Below are positions 19,023 to 27,432 of a DNA stretch of 64,000 nt, piece after piece. A program made the translations under genes and the position numbers. This DNA comes from Phyllobacteriaceae bacterium. GTDB lineage: Bacteria > Pseudomonadota > Alphaproteobacteria > Rhizobiales > Rhizobiaceae. How positions within the stretch are numbered: the stretch's first letter is position 1; each line of letters starts with the position of its first letter. Below the pieces are notes generated by a model. That model searched no databases. It saw nothing but the letters and a program-made list of their open reading frames with translations, and was not told the DNA's origin. The stretch spans positions 267,572-331,571 of the forward strand of contig PAPF01000007.1 in NCBI GenBank assembly GCA_002708825.1, given 5' to 3'.

Positions 19023-20507
19023 TCAGCGCACCGCGATCTTCATGAAGGCCGGCACATCGTCGCCAAATCCGACCGGGGCAGGTTCGTTATCGCGTTCCTC
19101 GCGCCGGCGCCGCGGACGATCCTCTTCCGGCTTCGGCGCGCGCCGCTCGGGAGCGGCCGGCTTGCGGCTTTCGCGCACCGGCAACTGTTCGACGGGCTCG
19201 GTTGCGGCCTCTTCCTCACGGCTTTCGGCGCGCGGCTTGCGTTCACGCTTCGGGCGGTCGCCGCCCCTGTCGGACTTGCGCGTGCTGCCACGCCGTCCGC
19301 GCGAGGTGTCCGGCGCGCTGTCAGCTTCGCTCAGCGTCGACAGGTCGCCGTCCAGCCACTCCAGTTCGCGACCGAGCATTTTCTCGATGGAATCGAGATA
19401 CTTCCGGTCCGCCTTGGCGACCAGCGAGAAGGCCTTGCCCGACCGTCCGGCGCGGCCGGTGCGGCCGATCCGGTGGACATAGTCCTCCGCGTGAATCGGC
19501 AGGTTGAAGTTGAACACATGGCTGACATCGGGAATGTCGAGGCCGCGCGCAGCAACGTCCGAGGCGACCAGCAGCTTCAGCTTGTTGTCGCGGAAACCCT
19601 GCAGCATGGCCATGCGCGCGCGCTGGTCCATGTCGCCATGCAGCGCCCCGGCGTCGAAGTCATGCTTGACCAGCGAGCGGAACAGTTCCGAGACGTCGCG
19701 CTTGCGGTTGCAGAAGATGATGGCGTTCTTCAATTCGCCGGTTTCTTCCTCCGCCCGGATGATCTCGCGCAGGCGCGCGCGCCGGTCCCAGTCCTTCGCG
19801 CCGCACTTGACGAGGCGCTGCGTCACGGTTTCGGCCGTCGAGGAAGCCTTGGCCACCTCCACGCGCACCGGGGCGTGCAGGAACTGTTCGGTCAGGCGGG
19901 TGATCTCCGGCGGCATGGTGGCCGAGAAGAACAGCGTCTGGCGGGTGAACGGGATCAGCTTGCAGATGCGCTCGATGTCCGGGATGAAGCCCATGTCGAG
20001 CATCCGGTCGGCTTCGTCGATGACGAGGATCTCGACGCCGTTGAGCAGCAGCTTGCCGCGCTCGAAGTGATCCAGCATGCGGCCCGGCGTGGCAATCAGC
20101 ACGTCGGCGCCGCGCTCCAGCTTGCGGTCCTGGTCCTCGAAGGACACGCCGCCGATCAGCAGCGCCACGTTGAGACGGTGGTTCTTGCCGTACTTGACGA
20201 AGTTCTCCTCCACCTGCGCGGCCAGTTCGCGCGTCGGTTCCAGGATCAGCGTCCGCGGCATGCGTGCCCGCGCGCGGCCCTTTTCCAGCCGGGTCAGCAT
20301 GGGCAGCACGAAGGAGGCGGTCTTGCCGGTTCCCGTCTGGGCAATGCCGAGCACGTCCTTGTTGGCAAGGGCGTGGGGAATGGCTTGCGCCTGGATCGGT
20401 GTCGGCGTGGTGTAGCCGGCATCCGTGACGGCGGAGAGAACCTTCTGCGACAGGCCGAGATCGGCAAACGTCACGTCAGGGGCTTGGTTGTTTTCGTCAG
20501 ATGACAC
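19023..20507 (-). CDS. DEAD-box RNA helicase (RhlE-like)
   Basis: An ATP-dependent RNA helicase. The 494-residue protein shows the Q motif PTPIQ, Walker A AQTGTGKT (56-63), PTRELA, TPGR, the DEAD box as VIDEADRMLD, SAT, and motif VI HRIGRTGRAGR. The helicase core is followed by a tail of about 110 residues that is very rich in Arg, Lys and Glu, typical of RNA-binding extensions in the RhlE group of Rhizobiales. A role in ribosome assembly or cold-stress RNA remodelling is known for the family; which applies here is open. It is convergent with the suf operon. Confidence 0.93.
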   Translation of the reverse strand: MSSDENNQAPDVTFADLGLSQKVLSAVTDAGYTTPTPIQAQAIPHALANKDVLGIAQTGTGKTASFVLPMLTRLEKGRARARMPRTLILEPTRELAAQVEENFVKYGKNHRLNVALLIGGVSFEDQDRKLERGADVLIATPGRMLDHFERGKLLLNGVEILVIDEADRMLDMGFIPDIERICKLIPFTRQTLFFSATMPPEITRLTEQFLHAPVRVEVAKASSTAETVTQRLVKCGAKDWDRRARLREIIRAEEETGELKNAIIFCNRKRDVSELFRSLVKHDFDAGALHGDMDQRARMAMLQGFRDNKLKLLVASDVAARGLDIPDVSHVFNFNLPIHAEDYVHRIGRTGRAGRSGKAFSLVAKADRKYLDSIEKMLGRELEWLDGDLSTLSEADSAPDTSRGRRGSTRKSDRGGDRPKRERKPRAESREEEAATEPVEQLPVRESRKPAAPERRAPKPEEDRPRRRREERDNEPAPVGFGDDVPAFMKIAVR

Positions 20508-20655
20508 GTGGTTTGGGTCTCTTGATCAGAGTATTGTGCGCAATCGGGCACGGTTTCGCGGTGGTTATGTCCGGCGATTTCGCTTCGCCCTACGGGTCAT
20601 CCGCGCGAAAGTCAACAGTTTCCGTCGATTCACGGCGTCTGCACCGCCGATATGG

Positions 20656-21444
20656 TCAATAACGGAACTGTTCCGCCAGGATACGCTCGTCCCAGCCGTG
20701 TTCGGCGTCGAACAGCAGCGTGGCGCTGACGGAGCGCGACTCCCGGATCGTGACCTTGACCACCGACTTGACCTCCGAATGGTCGGCCACCGCGTTGACC
20801 GGCCGCTTGCCCGGTTCCAGGATGTCGAAGACCACTGTCACATGATTGGGGAGCAGGGCGCCGCGCCAGCGCCTCGGCCGGAACGGGCTGACGGGCGTCA
20901 GCGCCAGCAGCGGCGCGTCCAGCGGAATGATCGGGCCATGGGCCGACAGGTTGTAGGCCGTCGATCCGGCAGGGGTCGCCACCATCACGCCGTCGCAGAT
21001 CAGTTCGTCGAGCCGCACCTTGCCATCCACCGTGATGCGGATCTTGGCCGCCTGGAAGGACTGGCGCAGCAGCGATACCTCGTTGAGCGCATTGGCGTGA
21101 TGCACCGCGCCGGCATCGTCGACGGCCACCATGCGCAGCGGGCGGATCGTCTCGCCGATGGCCGAAGCGATGCGTTCGCGCAGGTCCGTTTCCCGGTATT
21201 CGTTCATCAGGAAGCCGATCGTGCCGCGGTTCATTCCGTAGATGCGCCGGCCGCTGTCCATGGTCTCGTGCAGCGTCTGCAGCATGAAGCCGTCCCCGCC
21301 TAGAGCCACGATGACATCGGCGCGCTCCGGGTCCTCCTGCCCGTAGAGCGCGGCAAGGCGCCGCGCGGCCTCGCGCGCTTCCGGCGTGTCGGCCGCCTGG
21401 AAGGCGAGGCTGAGCTGGTCGGCCGGTTTGTCGAGCACGGGCAT
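20656..21444 (-). CDS. nadK: NAD kinase
   Basis: ATP-dependent phosphorylation of NAD to NADP. The protein of about 262 residues has the GGDG motif (49-52) in [22 protein letters not shown], and the [17 protein letters not shown] segment, all diagnostic. ATG 21444 is preceded closely by AAGGA; an upstream in-frame TTG at 21462 would add six residues. Confidence 0.95.
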   Translation of the reverse strand: MPVLDKPADQLSLAFQAADTPEAREAARRLAALYGQEDPERADVIVALGGDGFMLQTLHETMDSGRRIYGMNRGTIGFLMNEYRETDLRERIASAIGETIRPLRMVAVDDAGAVHHANALNEVSLLRQSFQAAKIRITVDGKVRLDELICDGVMVATPAGSTAYNLSAHGPIIPLDAPLLALTPVSPFRPRRWRGALLPNHVTVVFDILEPGKRPVNAVADHSEVKSVVKVTIRESRSVSATLLFDAEHGWDERILAEQFRY

Positions 21445-21517
21445 GGTCCTTCGCACGTTCAACGGACAATTGGCCTAGCACGGCCACCGGCCAAGGCCAA
21501 GGAGCCTGTGGCGAAGG

Positions 21518-22198
21518 TCAGGCCCGGGCCGCAAACGCCACAGGCCGGAGACGGCCGGAGAGCAGCCAAAGGCAGAATGCGCTCTCCGCGACAAGCGGCA
21601 CGGCATAGGCCGGCTGGACATAAGGCAGTAGCTCCGGCGCGAAGAAACGGCACAGGCTGCCGGCAAGATAGACCGGCCCGGCGGCGATCAGCCCGATTCC
21701 CAGCAGCCGCGCGAACCAGCCCGAGCGGATGACGAGCAGGCCGGTCAGCACGCAATTGACGGCGAAGAAGACAAGGCCGTGGTCGTAGCCGTGGCGATGC
21801 AGGTCGAGGAGGAACAGCATCCCGTCCGCGTCATCGGCCCGAGCGAGCAGCCATGCGCCCTGCAGGGCCAGCAGGCCGGCCGCGATGATCGCCGTCTGGA
21901 TCAGCCGGAAGACCAGCGCCGCGAGCGAAAGGGCGAGGGAGACGGGCCCGAAGATCAGGAACAACAGTACGGCGAGCAGGGCATCGCTCATCGCCATGAC
22001 GAGATCAGCGGCAATCGACAGGCGGAACAGCGCCGCGTGCCCGTTGATCGCGGCGAACGTTGCTGCCGGATCGGAATGATCGATCAGCGGTCCACGCAGG
22101 AAAGCCTCGGCGCTGACACCAGCCAGGATGATGAGGAGATAGGCAAGGCCGGCCAGCCGCAACAGCGAGGCGGGGGGAGGTACGCTTTGATGGTTCAT
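21518..22198 (-). CDS. DUF4386-family membrane protein
   Basis: A 226-residue integral membrane protein with about six hydrophobic helices, beginning with LAGLAYLLIILAGVSAEAFL. The pattern (RLAGL...Y near the start, the central LHRHGYDHGLVFFAVNCVLTG segment and GLLVIRSGWFAR) fits DUF4386, a family without an assigned function. It lies 68 bases downstream of the histidine kinase gene on the same strand and may be co-transcribed with the two-component system. Confidence 0.8.
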   Translation of the reverse strand: MNHQSVPPPASLLRLAGLAYLLIILAGVSAEAFLRGPLIDHSDPAATFAAINGHAALFRLSIAADLVMAMSDALLAVLLFLIFGPVSLALSLAALVFRLIQTAIIAAGLLALQGAWLLARADDADGMLFLLDLHRHGYDHGLVFFAVNCVLTGLLVIRSGWFARLLGIGLIAAGPVYLAGSLCRFFAPELLPYVQPAYAVPLVAESAFCLWLLSGRLRPVAFAARA

Positions 22199-22266
22199 CC
22201 GCCCATGGTTTCAGAAAAACGGCTGCCTGTCTTCCCGCTTGCGCGCGCCGCGCGCACCGGCTTCGG

Positions 22267-23640
22267 TCATCGCTTGCCCAGGGGCAAGGTTGCGATGGCG
22301 CGCAGGCCCCTCGGCGTCCGGTTTTCCAGCCGCAGCGTGCCGCCATGGGCAAGCAGCAGGCTGCGCGCGATGGAAAGGCCGAGACCGGCCCCGCCGGTCT
22401 GCGTATTGCGGCTTTCCTCGCCGCGCACGAAGGGTTCGAACATGCTCTCCAGCCGTTCGGCGGGGATTCCCGGTCCCTCGTCGGCGATGGTGACGACTGC
22501 CTCGCCATCCTGCTCGCCAAGTGCAACCTCGGCCTTGCCGCCATAGCGGATGGCGTTGTCGATCAGGTTGGAAAAGGCGCGGCCGAGCGCAACGGGCCTG
22601 CCGCTGACGGTGACGCCCTTCGCCGCGCCGAACGTGGCGCCACGCTCGCGGCAAAGCCGCTCCAGCAGGGCTTTCAGGTCCACGGGTTGAGCCGTCTCTG
22701 CATCCTGCGTTCCCTTGGCATAGGCGATCAGGCCTTCCGCCATGACGGTCATCTCGTCCAGCGTGCGGATGATCGGCGCGGCGTCGTCCTCGTCCAGCAT
22801 TTCCGCGCGGATGCGCAGGCTCGTGATCGGGGTGCGCAGATCGTGGCCGACGGCGGCCAGCATGCGCATGCGCTCGGCATCGAAGCCGGCAATGCGTGCC
22901 TGCATGTCATTGAAGGCCGTGGCCGCCTCGCGCATCTCGCGCATGCCGTCCTCGGGCACCCGCACTGTCCGGTCGCCGCGACCGGCGGCGCGTGCCGCCT
23001 CCGCCAGCGCCGCCAGCGGACGCGTCAGGTGACGCACGAAATAGAGCCCTACGCCCAGCACCGAAACGAGCGAGATCAGCAGTATGGTCAGCATGGCGCC
23101 TGGCCGGGCCTCGCCACGCAGGTGGCGCGGCGTGAAGGACATCATGTTGAGCCAGGCCGGAGACGTTGCCTCGGCCCGCGCCCGGTTGAGCGCAATGGAG
23201 ACGGCGATCGTGTCCGGCCCGTCGCCGTCAGGCCCGCGCGCCTCGTCGCGCCGCCACCGCAGGCGAGGCCATTTCGAACGGTCGACCACGGCCACCGCGA
23301 CCGTCCGGCCGGGCAGGGCCTGCGAGATGCGCCGGGCGATGTCCTGTGAGCGCGCATCCGTGGCGGTTGCTTCCACGATGGGACTGTCGGCGATGCGGAT
23401 GCGCGAGAAACGCGTCGAGGCGTCCCGCTCGATTGCACGCCAGGCGGACGGGTTCACCGCTTCCAGCGCCGGCACCAGCGAAGTGACCCGTTCGATCTCG
23501 CGGGCTTCGCGCGCCGCCTCGTCCAGGCGCTGGCGCTGCGATGACAGCAGGACGCCAGCCACGACATTGGCCACGATCAGGGCTGCGGCCAGCAGAAGGG
23601 CAAAGCGCCATGTCAGGCTGTCGGGGAGCAGGCGGCGCAT
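22267..23640 (-). CDS. Sensor histidine kinase (EnvZ/HAMP type)
   Basis: A 457-residue membrane sensor kinase. It has an N-terminal membrane helix (FALLLAAALIVANVVAGVLL), a periplasmic sensor region of roughly 130 residues, a second helix (LTILLISLVSVLGVGLYF), a HAMP linker, the phospho-acceptor histidine in GHDLRTPITSLR, an N-box (NLIDNAIRYG), a G1 box (ADEGPGIP) and a G2 box (GAGLGLSIA). It starts 3 bases after the response-regulator gene ends, so the two form one operon and pair. The stimulus is unknown; the divergent EF-hand gene suggests a metal or envelope signal. Confidence 0.94.
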   Translation of the reverse strand: MRRLLPDSLTWRFALLLAAALIVANVVAGVLLSSQRQRLDEAAREAREIERVTSLVPALEAVNPSAWRAIERDASTRFSRIRIADSPIVEATATDARSQDIARRISQALPGRTVAVAVVDRSKWPRLRWRRDEARGPDGDGPDTIAVSIALNRARAEATSPAWLNMMSFTPRHLRGEARPGAMLTILLISLVSVLGVGLYFVRHLTRPLAALAEAARAAGRGDRTVRVPEDGMREMREAATAFNDMQARIAGFDAERMRMLAAVGHDLRTPITSLRIRAEMLDEDDAAPIIRTLDEMTVMAEGLIAYAKGTQDAETAQPVDLKALLERLCRERGATFGAAKGVTVSGRPVALGRAFSNLIDNAIRYGGKAEVALGEQDGEAVVTIADEGPGIPAERLESMFEPFVRGEESRNTQTGGAGLGLSIARSLLLAHGGTLRLENRTPRGLRAIATLPLGKR

Positions 23641-23643
23641 GGT

Positions 23644-24360
23644 TCAGACCTCCGCCACGTCGGCGGCAAGCACATAGCCGCCGCCCCATTCGGTCACAAG
23701 CAGGCGCGGGGCCTTGGCATCCGCCTCGATCTTGCGGCGCAGCCGGCTGATCGTGTTGTCGATGGCCCGGTCATAGGCCTTGGCCTCGCGTCCGGCGGTC
23801 AGGTCGAGGAGGCGTGCGCGGCTCAGCACCGTGCGCGGATTGTCGAGAAAGACCGACAGCAGCCGGCTTTCGCCCGAGGTCAGGTCCACGCAACGGCCGT
23901 CCTCGTGACGAAGCACGTGGGCACCCGGATCATGCTCCCACCCGGCAAAGCGCCGCCGGCCGGACGGCACGGACGGTTCCGGCGGCGGCACGCGGCGCAG
24001 CACGGCGCGGATGCGGGCCAGCAATTCGCGCGGGTTGAACGGCTTGACGATATAGTCGTCGGCCCCAAGCTCCAGCCCGACGATCCTGTCGGCCTCGTCG
24101 GCCATCGCTGTCAGCAGGATGACCGGCGGCCCGCCGCGCGCCGCCAGCCAGCGGCACAGGCTCAGGCCGTCCTCGCCCGGCATCATGATGTCGAGAACGA
24201 CGAGGCTGATCGCCGCTTCCTCGATGGCCATGCGCGCTTGCGCCGCATCGGCGGCAAGGCGCGTGCGCATGCCCTGCTTGCGCAGGTACTGGCCCAGCGG
24301 TTCGCGGATGTCGCGTGCATCGTCGACGATCAGGATCTGCGGTTCGGCACTGGCGGTCAC
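23644..24360 (-). CDS. OmpR/PhoB-family response regulator
   Basis: A 238-residue DNA-binding response regulator: receiver domain with the acidic pocket DD (in LIVDDARD), phospho-acceptor Asp in VVLDIMMPGEDG and the K of DDYIVKPFNP, then a winged-helix domain (TSGESRLLSVFLDNPRTVLSRARLL, interrupted here only for length, and VDNTISRLRRKIE-like segment with RAIDNTISRLRRK). The C-terminal GGGYVLA is the usual wing end. It is first in the operon with the sensor kinase. Phased GACAAA repeats lie in its upstream region and are candidate binding sites. Confidence 0.94.
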   Translation of the reverse strand: MTASAEPQILIVDDARDIREPLGQYLRKQGMRTRLAADAAQARMAIEEAAISLVVLDIMMPGEDGLSLCRWLAARGGPPVILLTAMADEADRIVGLELGADDYIVKPFNPRELLARIRAVLRRVPPPEPSVPSGRRRFAGWEHDPGAHVLRHEDGRCVDLTSGESRLLSVFLDNPRTVLSRARLLDLTAGREAKAYDRAIDNTISRLRRKIEADAKAPRLLVTEWGGGYVLAADVAEV

Positions 24361-24460
24361 GGCCTGGGGCTCCGTACATTTTGGATATGCCGCGCAAAGG
24401 GAGCGGCGCGCAGCGGTTTCTCATCTTCTAGAACCTATTGGTCCGTCATGCGCATGCAAA

Positions 24461-24530
24461 GTTTGTCGCAACTTGTATCAGCCGGCAGGGGCGCGACAAA
24501 CGGCGACAAAACCGGCCATCGGCTGACAAA
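24461..24530. promoter_or_regulatory. Phased GACAAA repeats, candidate response-regulator binding sites
   Basis: Direct repeats GACAAA occur at 24495, 24505 and 24525, exactly 10 and 20 bases apart, so they are on one face of the helix. An inverted copy, GTTTGTCGC (24461-24469), mirrors GCGACAAAC (24493-24501). The region lies between the divergent response regulator and the EF-hand gene. Tandem half-sites with a 10-bp period are typical of OmpR-family targets; binding is inferred. Confidence 0.6.
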
Positions 24531-24621
24531 CCTTTTGCGCGGTGAACGCCTAGCTTGGGCTCAAGGGACATGCCACCAGCCGCAAGGCCAGACCCCTTCA
24601 GGAAAAGCAAAGGACTTGACC

Positions 24622-25176
24622 ATGAACCGTTCCACTCTTCTCGCCGCCGCCCTCGTCGCCATCACCGTCACCGGTACGGGGGCCGTCGTCGCCATTGCGC
24701 AGGATGGCGCGCCGCAGGCCATGGGGCAGCAGATGCAGGGCATGAAAATGATGCGCGCCGGCTGGGGCGATGGCGAACGCGGCTGGGGCCGCCATGGCGG
24801 CGAGGGCCGTCATTGGGGCAAGCGCCATGGCGGACGCCACGGCATGGGCGGAATGTTCCGCACGCTGTTCACCGATGTCGATGCCGACAAGGACGGCAAG
24901 ATCACCCAGGCCGAGATCGACACGTTCCGTCAGGCCAAGGTCGCCAGCGCCGATGCCTCCGGCGACGGATCGCTCTCCATCGAGGAATTCGACACGCTCT
25001 ATCGCGAATTCACCCGTTCGCGCATGGTCGATGCCTTCCAGCGCCTCGATGACGACGGCGACGGCCAGATCACCAAGGCCGAACTGGATGCCCGCCTGGC
25101 AAACGTCGTCAAGTTCATGGACCGCAACGGCGATGGCGCGCTGAGCATGGAAGACCGCGGCCGCGGCCGCCGCTGA
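24622..25176 (+). CDS. Exported EF-hand protein with Gly/His/Met-rich segment
   Basis: A 184-residue protein with a signal peptide or membrane anchor (about 1-27, cleavage possible after AIA), then a segment of about 50 residues rich in Gly, His, Met and Arg, and four EF-hand loops at about 87-98, 111-122, 143-154 and 167-178, each with a D-x-(D/S/N)-x-D-G pattern. It is probably a periplasmic calcium-binding protein; the His/Met-rich part could also bind Cu or Ni. Start ATG 24622 begins the signal peptide and has AAAGGA upstream. It is divergent from the two-component system and probably under its control. Confidence 0.85.
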   Translation: MNRSTLLAAALVAITVTGTGAVVAIAQDGAPQAMGQQMQGMKMMRAGWGDGERGWGRHGGEGRHWGKRHGGRHGMGGMFRTLFTDVDADKDGKITQAEIDTFRQAKVASADASGDGSLSIEEFDTLYREFTRSRMVDAFQRLDDDGDGQITKAELDARLANVVKFMDRNGDGALSMEDRGRGRR

Positions 25177-25191
25177 CCGGCCCGCAACGCC

Positions 25192-25230
25192 GGGGAACGG
25201 TCTGGCGCCGGGGCCGGTCCGTTCCCCTTA
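25192..25230 (+). terminator. Probable terminator after the EF-hand gene
   Basis: GGGGAACGG (25192-25200) pairs perfectly with CCGTTCCCC (25219-25227); the long loop can fold further. Only a weak T-rich stretch (TTATCCCTT) follows, so termination efficiency is uncertain. Confidence 0.5.
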
Positions 25231-25279
25231 TCCCTTCAAACGTAAGTGCCGCGATTGCGGTGCGTTGAGGAGCAAGATC

Positions 25280-25882
25280 ATGCTGTCGCGACTGTCGCCC
25301 TGGTGGCTCTGGGCCGTCCTCTCCATCCTGCCCGCCATCTGGATCGGGCAGGCCTTCACCTCCGCCAATCCCCGCATCATCCACATCCTCGTCCATCCGA
25401 CCGGCGAGTTCGCCGCCCGCCTTCTGATCGTGACGCTGATGATCACGCCCTTGACCATGCTGTTCAAGGGCACCGGTTTTGCCCGCTGGCTGAGGAAGAA
25501 CCGGCGTTATTTCGGCGTGGCCGCCTTCGGTTATGCCGCCCTGCACACCCTCTTCTACCTGGTGGACAAGGCCGCGGTCGCCACTGTCATCGCGGAGCTG
25601 CCGCGCCTCTACATCTGGACCGGCTGGGTCGCCTTCGCCATCTTTATTCCGCTGGCCGTCACCTCGTCGGACCATTTCGTCCGCGCCATGGGGCCGCGCT
25701 GGAAATCGCTGCAACGCTGGACCTATGCCGCAGCCGTGCTCACGCTCGTTCACTGGGCCAGCCTGCACGACTGGGGCCATCCGATGGGCGCCATCGTCCA
25801 TTTCGCGCCGCTGGCCGCGCTTGAAGCCTGGCGCGTGTGGTACTGGATGCGCCGCAGGTCTGAACGTCAGGCGCTCGCCTGA
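25280..25882 (+). CDS. Ferric-reductase-like heme b membrane protein (MsrQ/YedZ-like)
   Basis: A 200-residue membrane protein with about five to six helices. It carries the family pattern PTGEFAARLLIVTLMITPL, a histidine in GYAALHTLFYL, and further histidines in TLVHWASLHDWGH, the likely heme ligands. MsrQ normally feeds electrons to the periplasmic methionine-sulfoxide reductase MsrP, but no msrP gene is adjacent here. ATG 25280 follows GAGGAG. It lies downstream of the EF-hand gene and could still be co-regulated with it. It may be a stand-alone electron-transfer subunit. Confidence 0.8.
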   Translation: MLSRLSPWWLWAVLSILPAIWIGQAFTSANPRIIHILVHPTGEFAARLLIVTLMITPLTMLFKGTGFARWLRKNRRYFGVAAFGYAALHTLFYLVDKAAVATVIAELPRLYIWTGWVAFAIFIPLAVTSSDHFVRAMGPRWKSLQRWTYAAAVLTLVHWASLHDWGHPMGAIVHFAPLAALEAWRVWYWMRRRSERQALA

Positions 25883-25888
25883 CGGTTC

Positions 25889-27403
25889 TCAGGAGGCAAA
25901 CACATCCTTGAACCTGTCGCGCAACACGTTTTTCTGCACCTTGCCCATGGTGTTGCGCGGCAGTTCGTCGATGATGAAGATGCGCTTGGGCTGCTTGAAG
26001 CGGGCAAGCCCCGGTGCGATCGCCGCCATCAGGCCCGCTTCATCGGGCACCGCGCCCGCCTTCGCAACGACCACCGCCACCACGCCTTCGCCGAAATCGG
26101 GATGCGGCACCCCGATCACCGCGCTTTCATTGACGCCCGGCGCCTCGTCGAGCGCCAGTTCGATCTCCTTGGGATAGATGTTGTATCCGCCCGAGATGAT
26201 CAGGTCCTTGGCCCGCCCGACGATGGTGACATAGCCGTCCGCGTCGATCAGGCCGAGATCGCCGGTGATGAAGTAACCGTCGGCGCGGAATTCCTCCGCC
26301 GTCTTCTCCGGCATGTTCCAGTAGCCCTTGAAGACGTTCCGGCCCTTCACCTCCAGCACGCCGATCTCCCCGGTGCCCAGGATGCGCCCGGTCTCCGGAT
26401 CGGCCACGCGCACCTCGACGCCCGGCAGCGGGAAGCCGACGGTTCCGGCCCGGCGCTCCCCGTCATACGGGTTCGACGTGTTCATGTTGGTCTCGGTCAT
26501 GCCGTAGCGTTCGAGAATGCGATGGCCGGTGCGGGCCTCGAAATCGGCATGGGTCTCCGCCAGCAGTGGCGCCGAGCCGGAAATGAAAAGCCGCATGTGC
26601 GCGGTGGAATCGCGGGTCAGGCGCGGGTCGGCCAGTAGCCGCGTGTAGAAGGTCGGAACACCCATCATCGTGCTCGCACGGGGCAGGGCGTCAAACATCA
26701 GGTCCATGTCCGGTCCGGGCAGGAAGATCATCGAGGCCCCGGCGAGCAGGATGACATTGGTGGCCACGAACAGGCCATGCGTATGAAAGATCGGCAGCGC
26801 GTGCAGCAGCACGTCGTCGCTGGCGAACCGCCAGTAATCGACCAGCGACTCGGCGTTGGACAGCAGGTTGTCATGTGTCAGCATGGCGCCCTTGGAGCGG
26901 CCTGTCGTCCCCGAGGTGTAGAGAAACGCGGCCAGGTCGTCCGGTCCGCGCCCTGCCGGCTCGAAATGCGCCGGCGCGCCGCTCGTGGCCTGCGCCAATG
27001 TGCCCGAACCGTCGCCGTCGAGCGTCAGCAGGCCGGCACCGGCCCCTTGTGCAATCGGGGCAAGCGCTTCCACCGCGCTGCTGTCGCAGACCAGCAGCTT
27101 CGCTTGCGCATCGTTGACGAAATAGGCCACTTCGCTGGCGGTGTAGGCGGTGTTGAGCGGCAGGAAGATCGCGCCCGCCTTGACGCAGGCGGCATAAAGC
27201 GCCAGCGCCTCTGGCGATTTCTTCACCTGCACGGCGACGCGGTCGCCGGTTCGCACGCCTGCGCCGCGCAGCGCATGGGCGAAACGCGATGCCGTCTCCA
27301 GGAAGGCGCGGTAAGGAATTTCGCGCCCGTCCGGCAGGATCAGGAAGGTCCTGTCACTGGTTTCGTGGCGGGCAAAGAGACGATCATGGAGAAGGTTTGC
27401 CAT
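25889..27403 (-). CDS. matB: Malonyl-CoA synthetase MatB
   Basis: An ANL-family enzyme making malonyl-CoA from malonate, ATP and CoA. The 504-residue length equals rhizobial MatB. Motifs: phosphate loop TSGTTGRSKGAML, the RYGMTETNMNTSNPYDGERR region that is characteristic of MatB, GYFITGDLG, and the C-terminal catalytic lysine in NTMGKVQKN. It lies 29 bases downstream of an amidase on the same strand. No matA decarboxylase or malonate carrier gene is in the window, so malonyl-CoA would go to other uses or to a decarboxylase encoded elsewhere. Confidence 0.93.
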   Translation of the reverse strand: MANLLHDRLFARHETSDRTFLILPDGREIPYRAFLETASRFAHALRGAGVRTGDRVAVQVKKSPEALALYAACVKAGAIFLPLNTAYTASEVAYFVNDAQAKLLVCDSSAVEALAPIAQGAGAGLLTLDGDGSGTLAQATSGAPAHFEPAGRGPDDLAAFLYTSGTTGRSKGAMLTHDNLLSNAESLVDYWRFASDDVLLHALPIFHTHGLFVATNVILLAGASMIFLPGPDMDLMFDALPRASTMMGVPTFYTRLLADPRLTRDSTAHMRLFISGSAPLLAETHADFEARTGHRILERYGMTETNMNTSNPYDGERRAGTVGFPLPGVEVRVADPETGRILGTGEIGVLEVKGRNVFKGYWNMPEKTAEEFRADGYFITGDLGLIDADGYVTIVGRAKDLIISGGYNIYPKEIELALDEAPGVNESAVIGVPHPDFGEGVVAVVVAKAGAVPDEAGLMAAIAPGLARFKQPKRIFIIDELPRNTMGKVQKNVLRDRFKDVFAS

Positions 27404-27432
27404 CGTGTTGCCGCTGTCCGCTCCGTCGCAAG

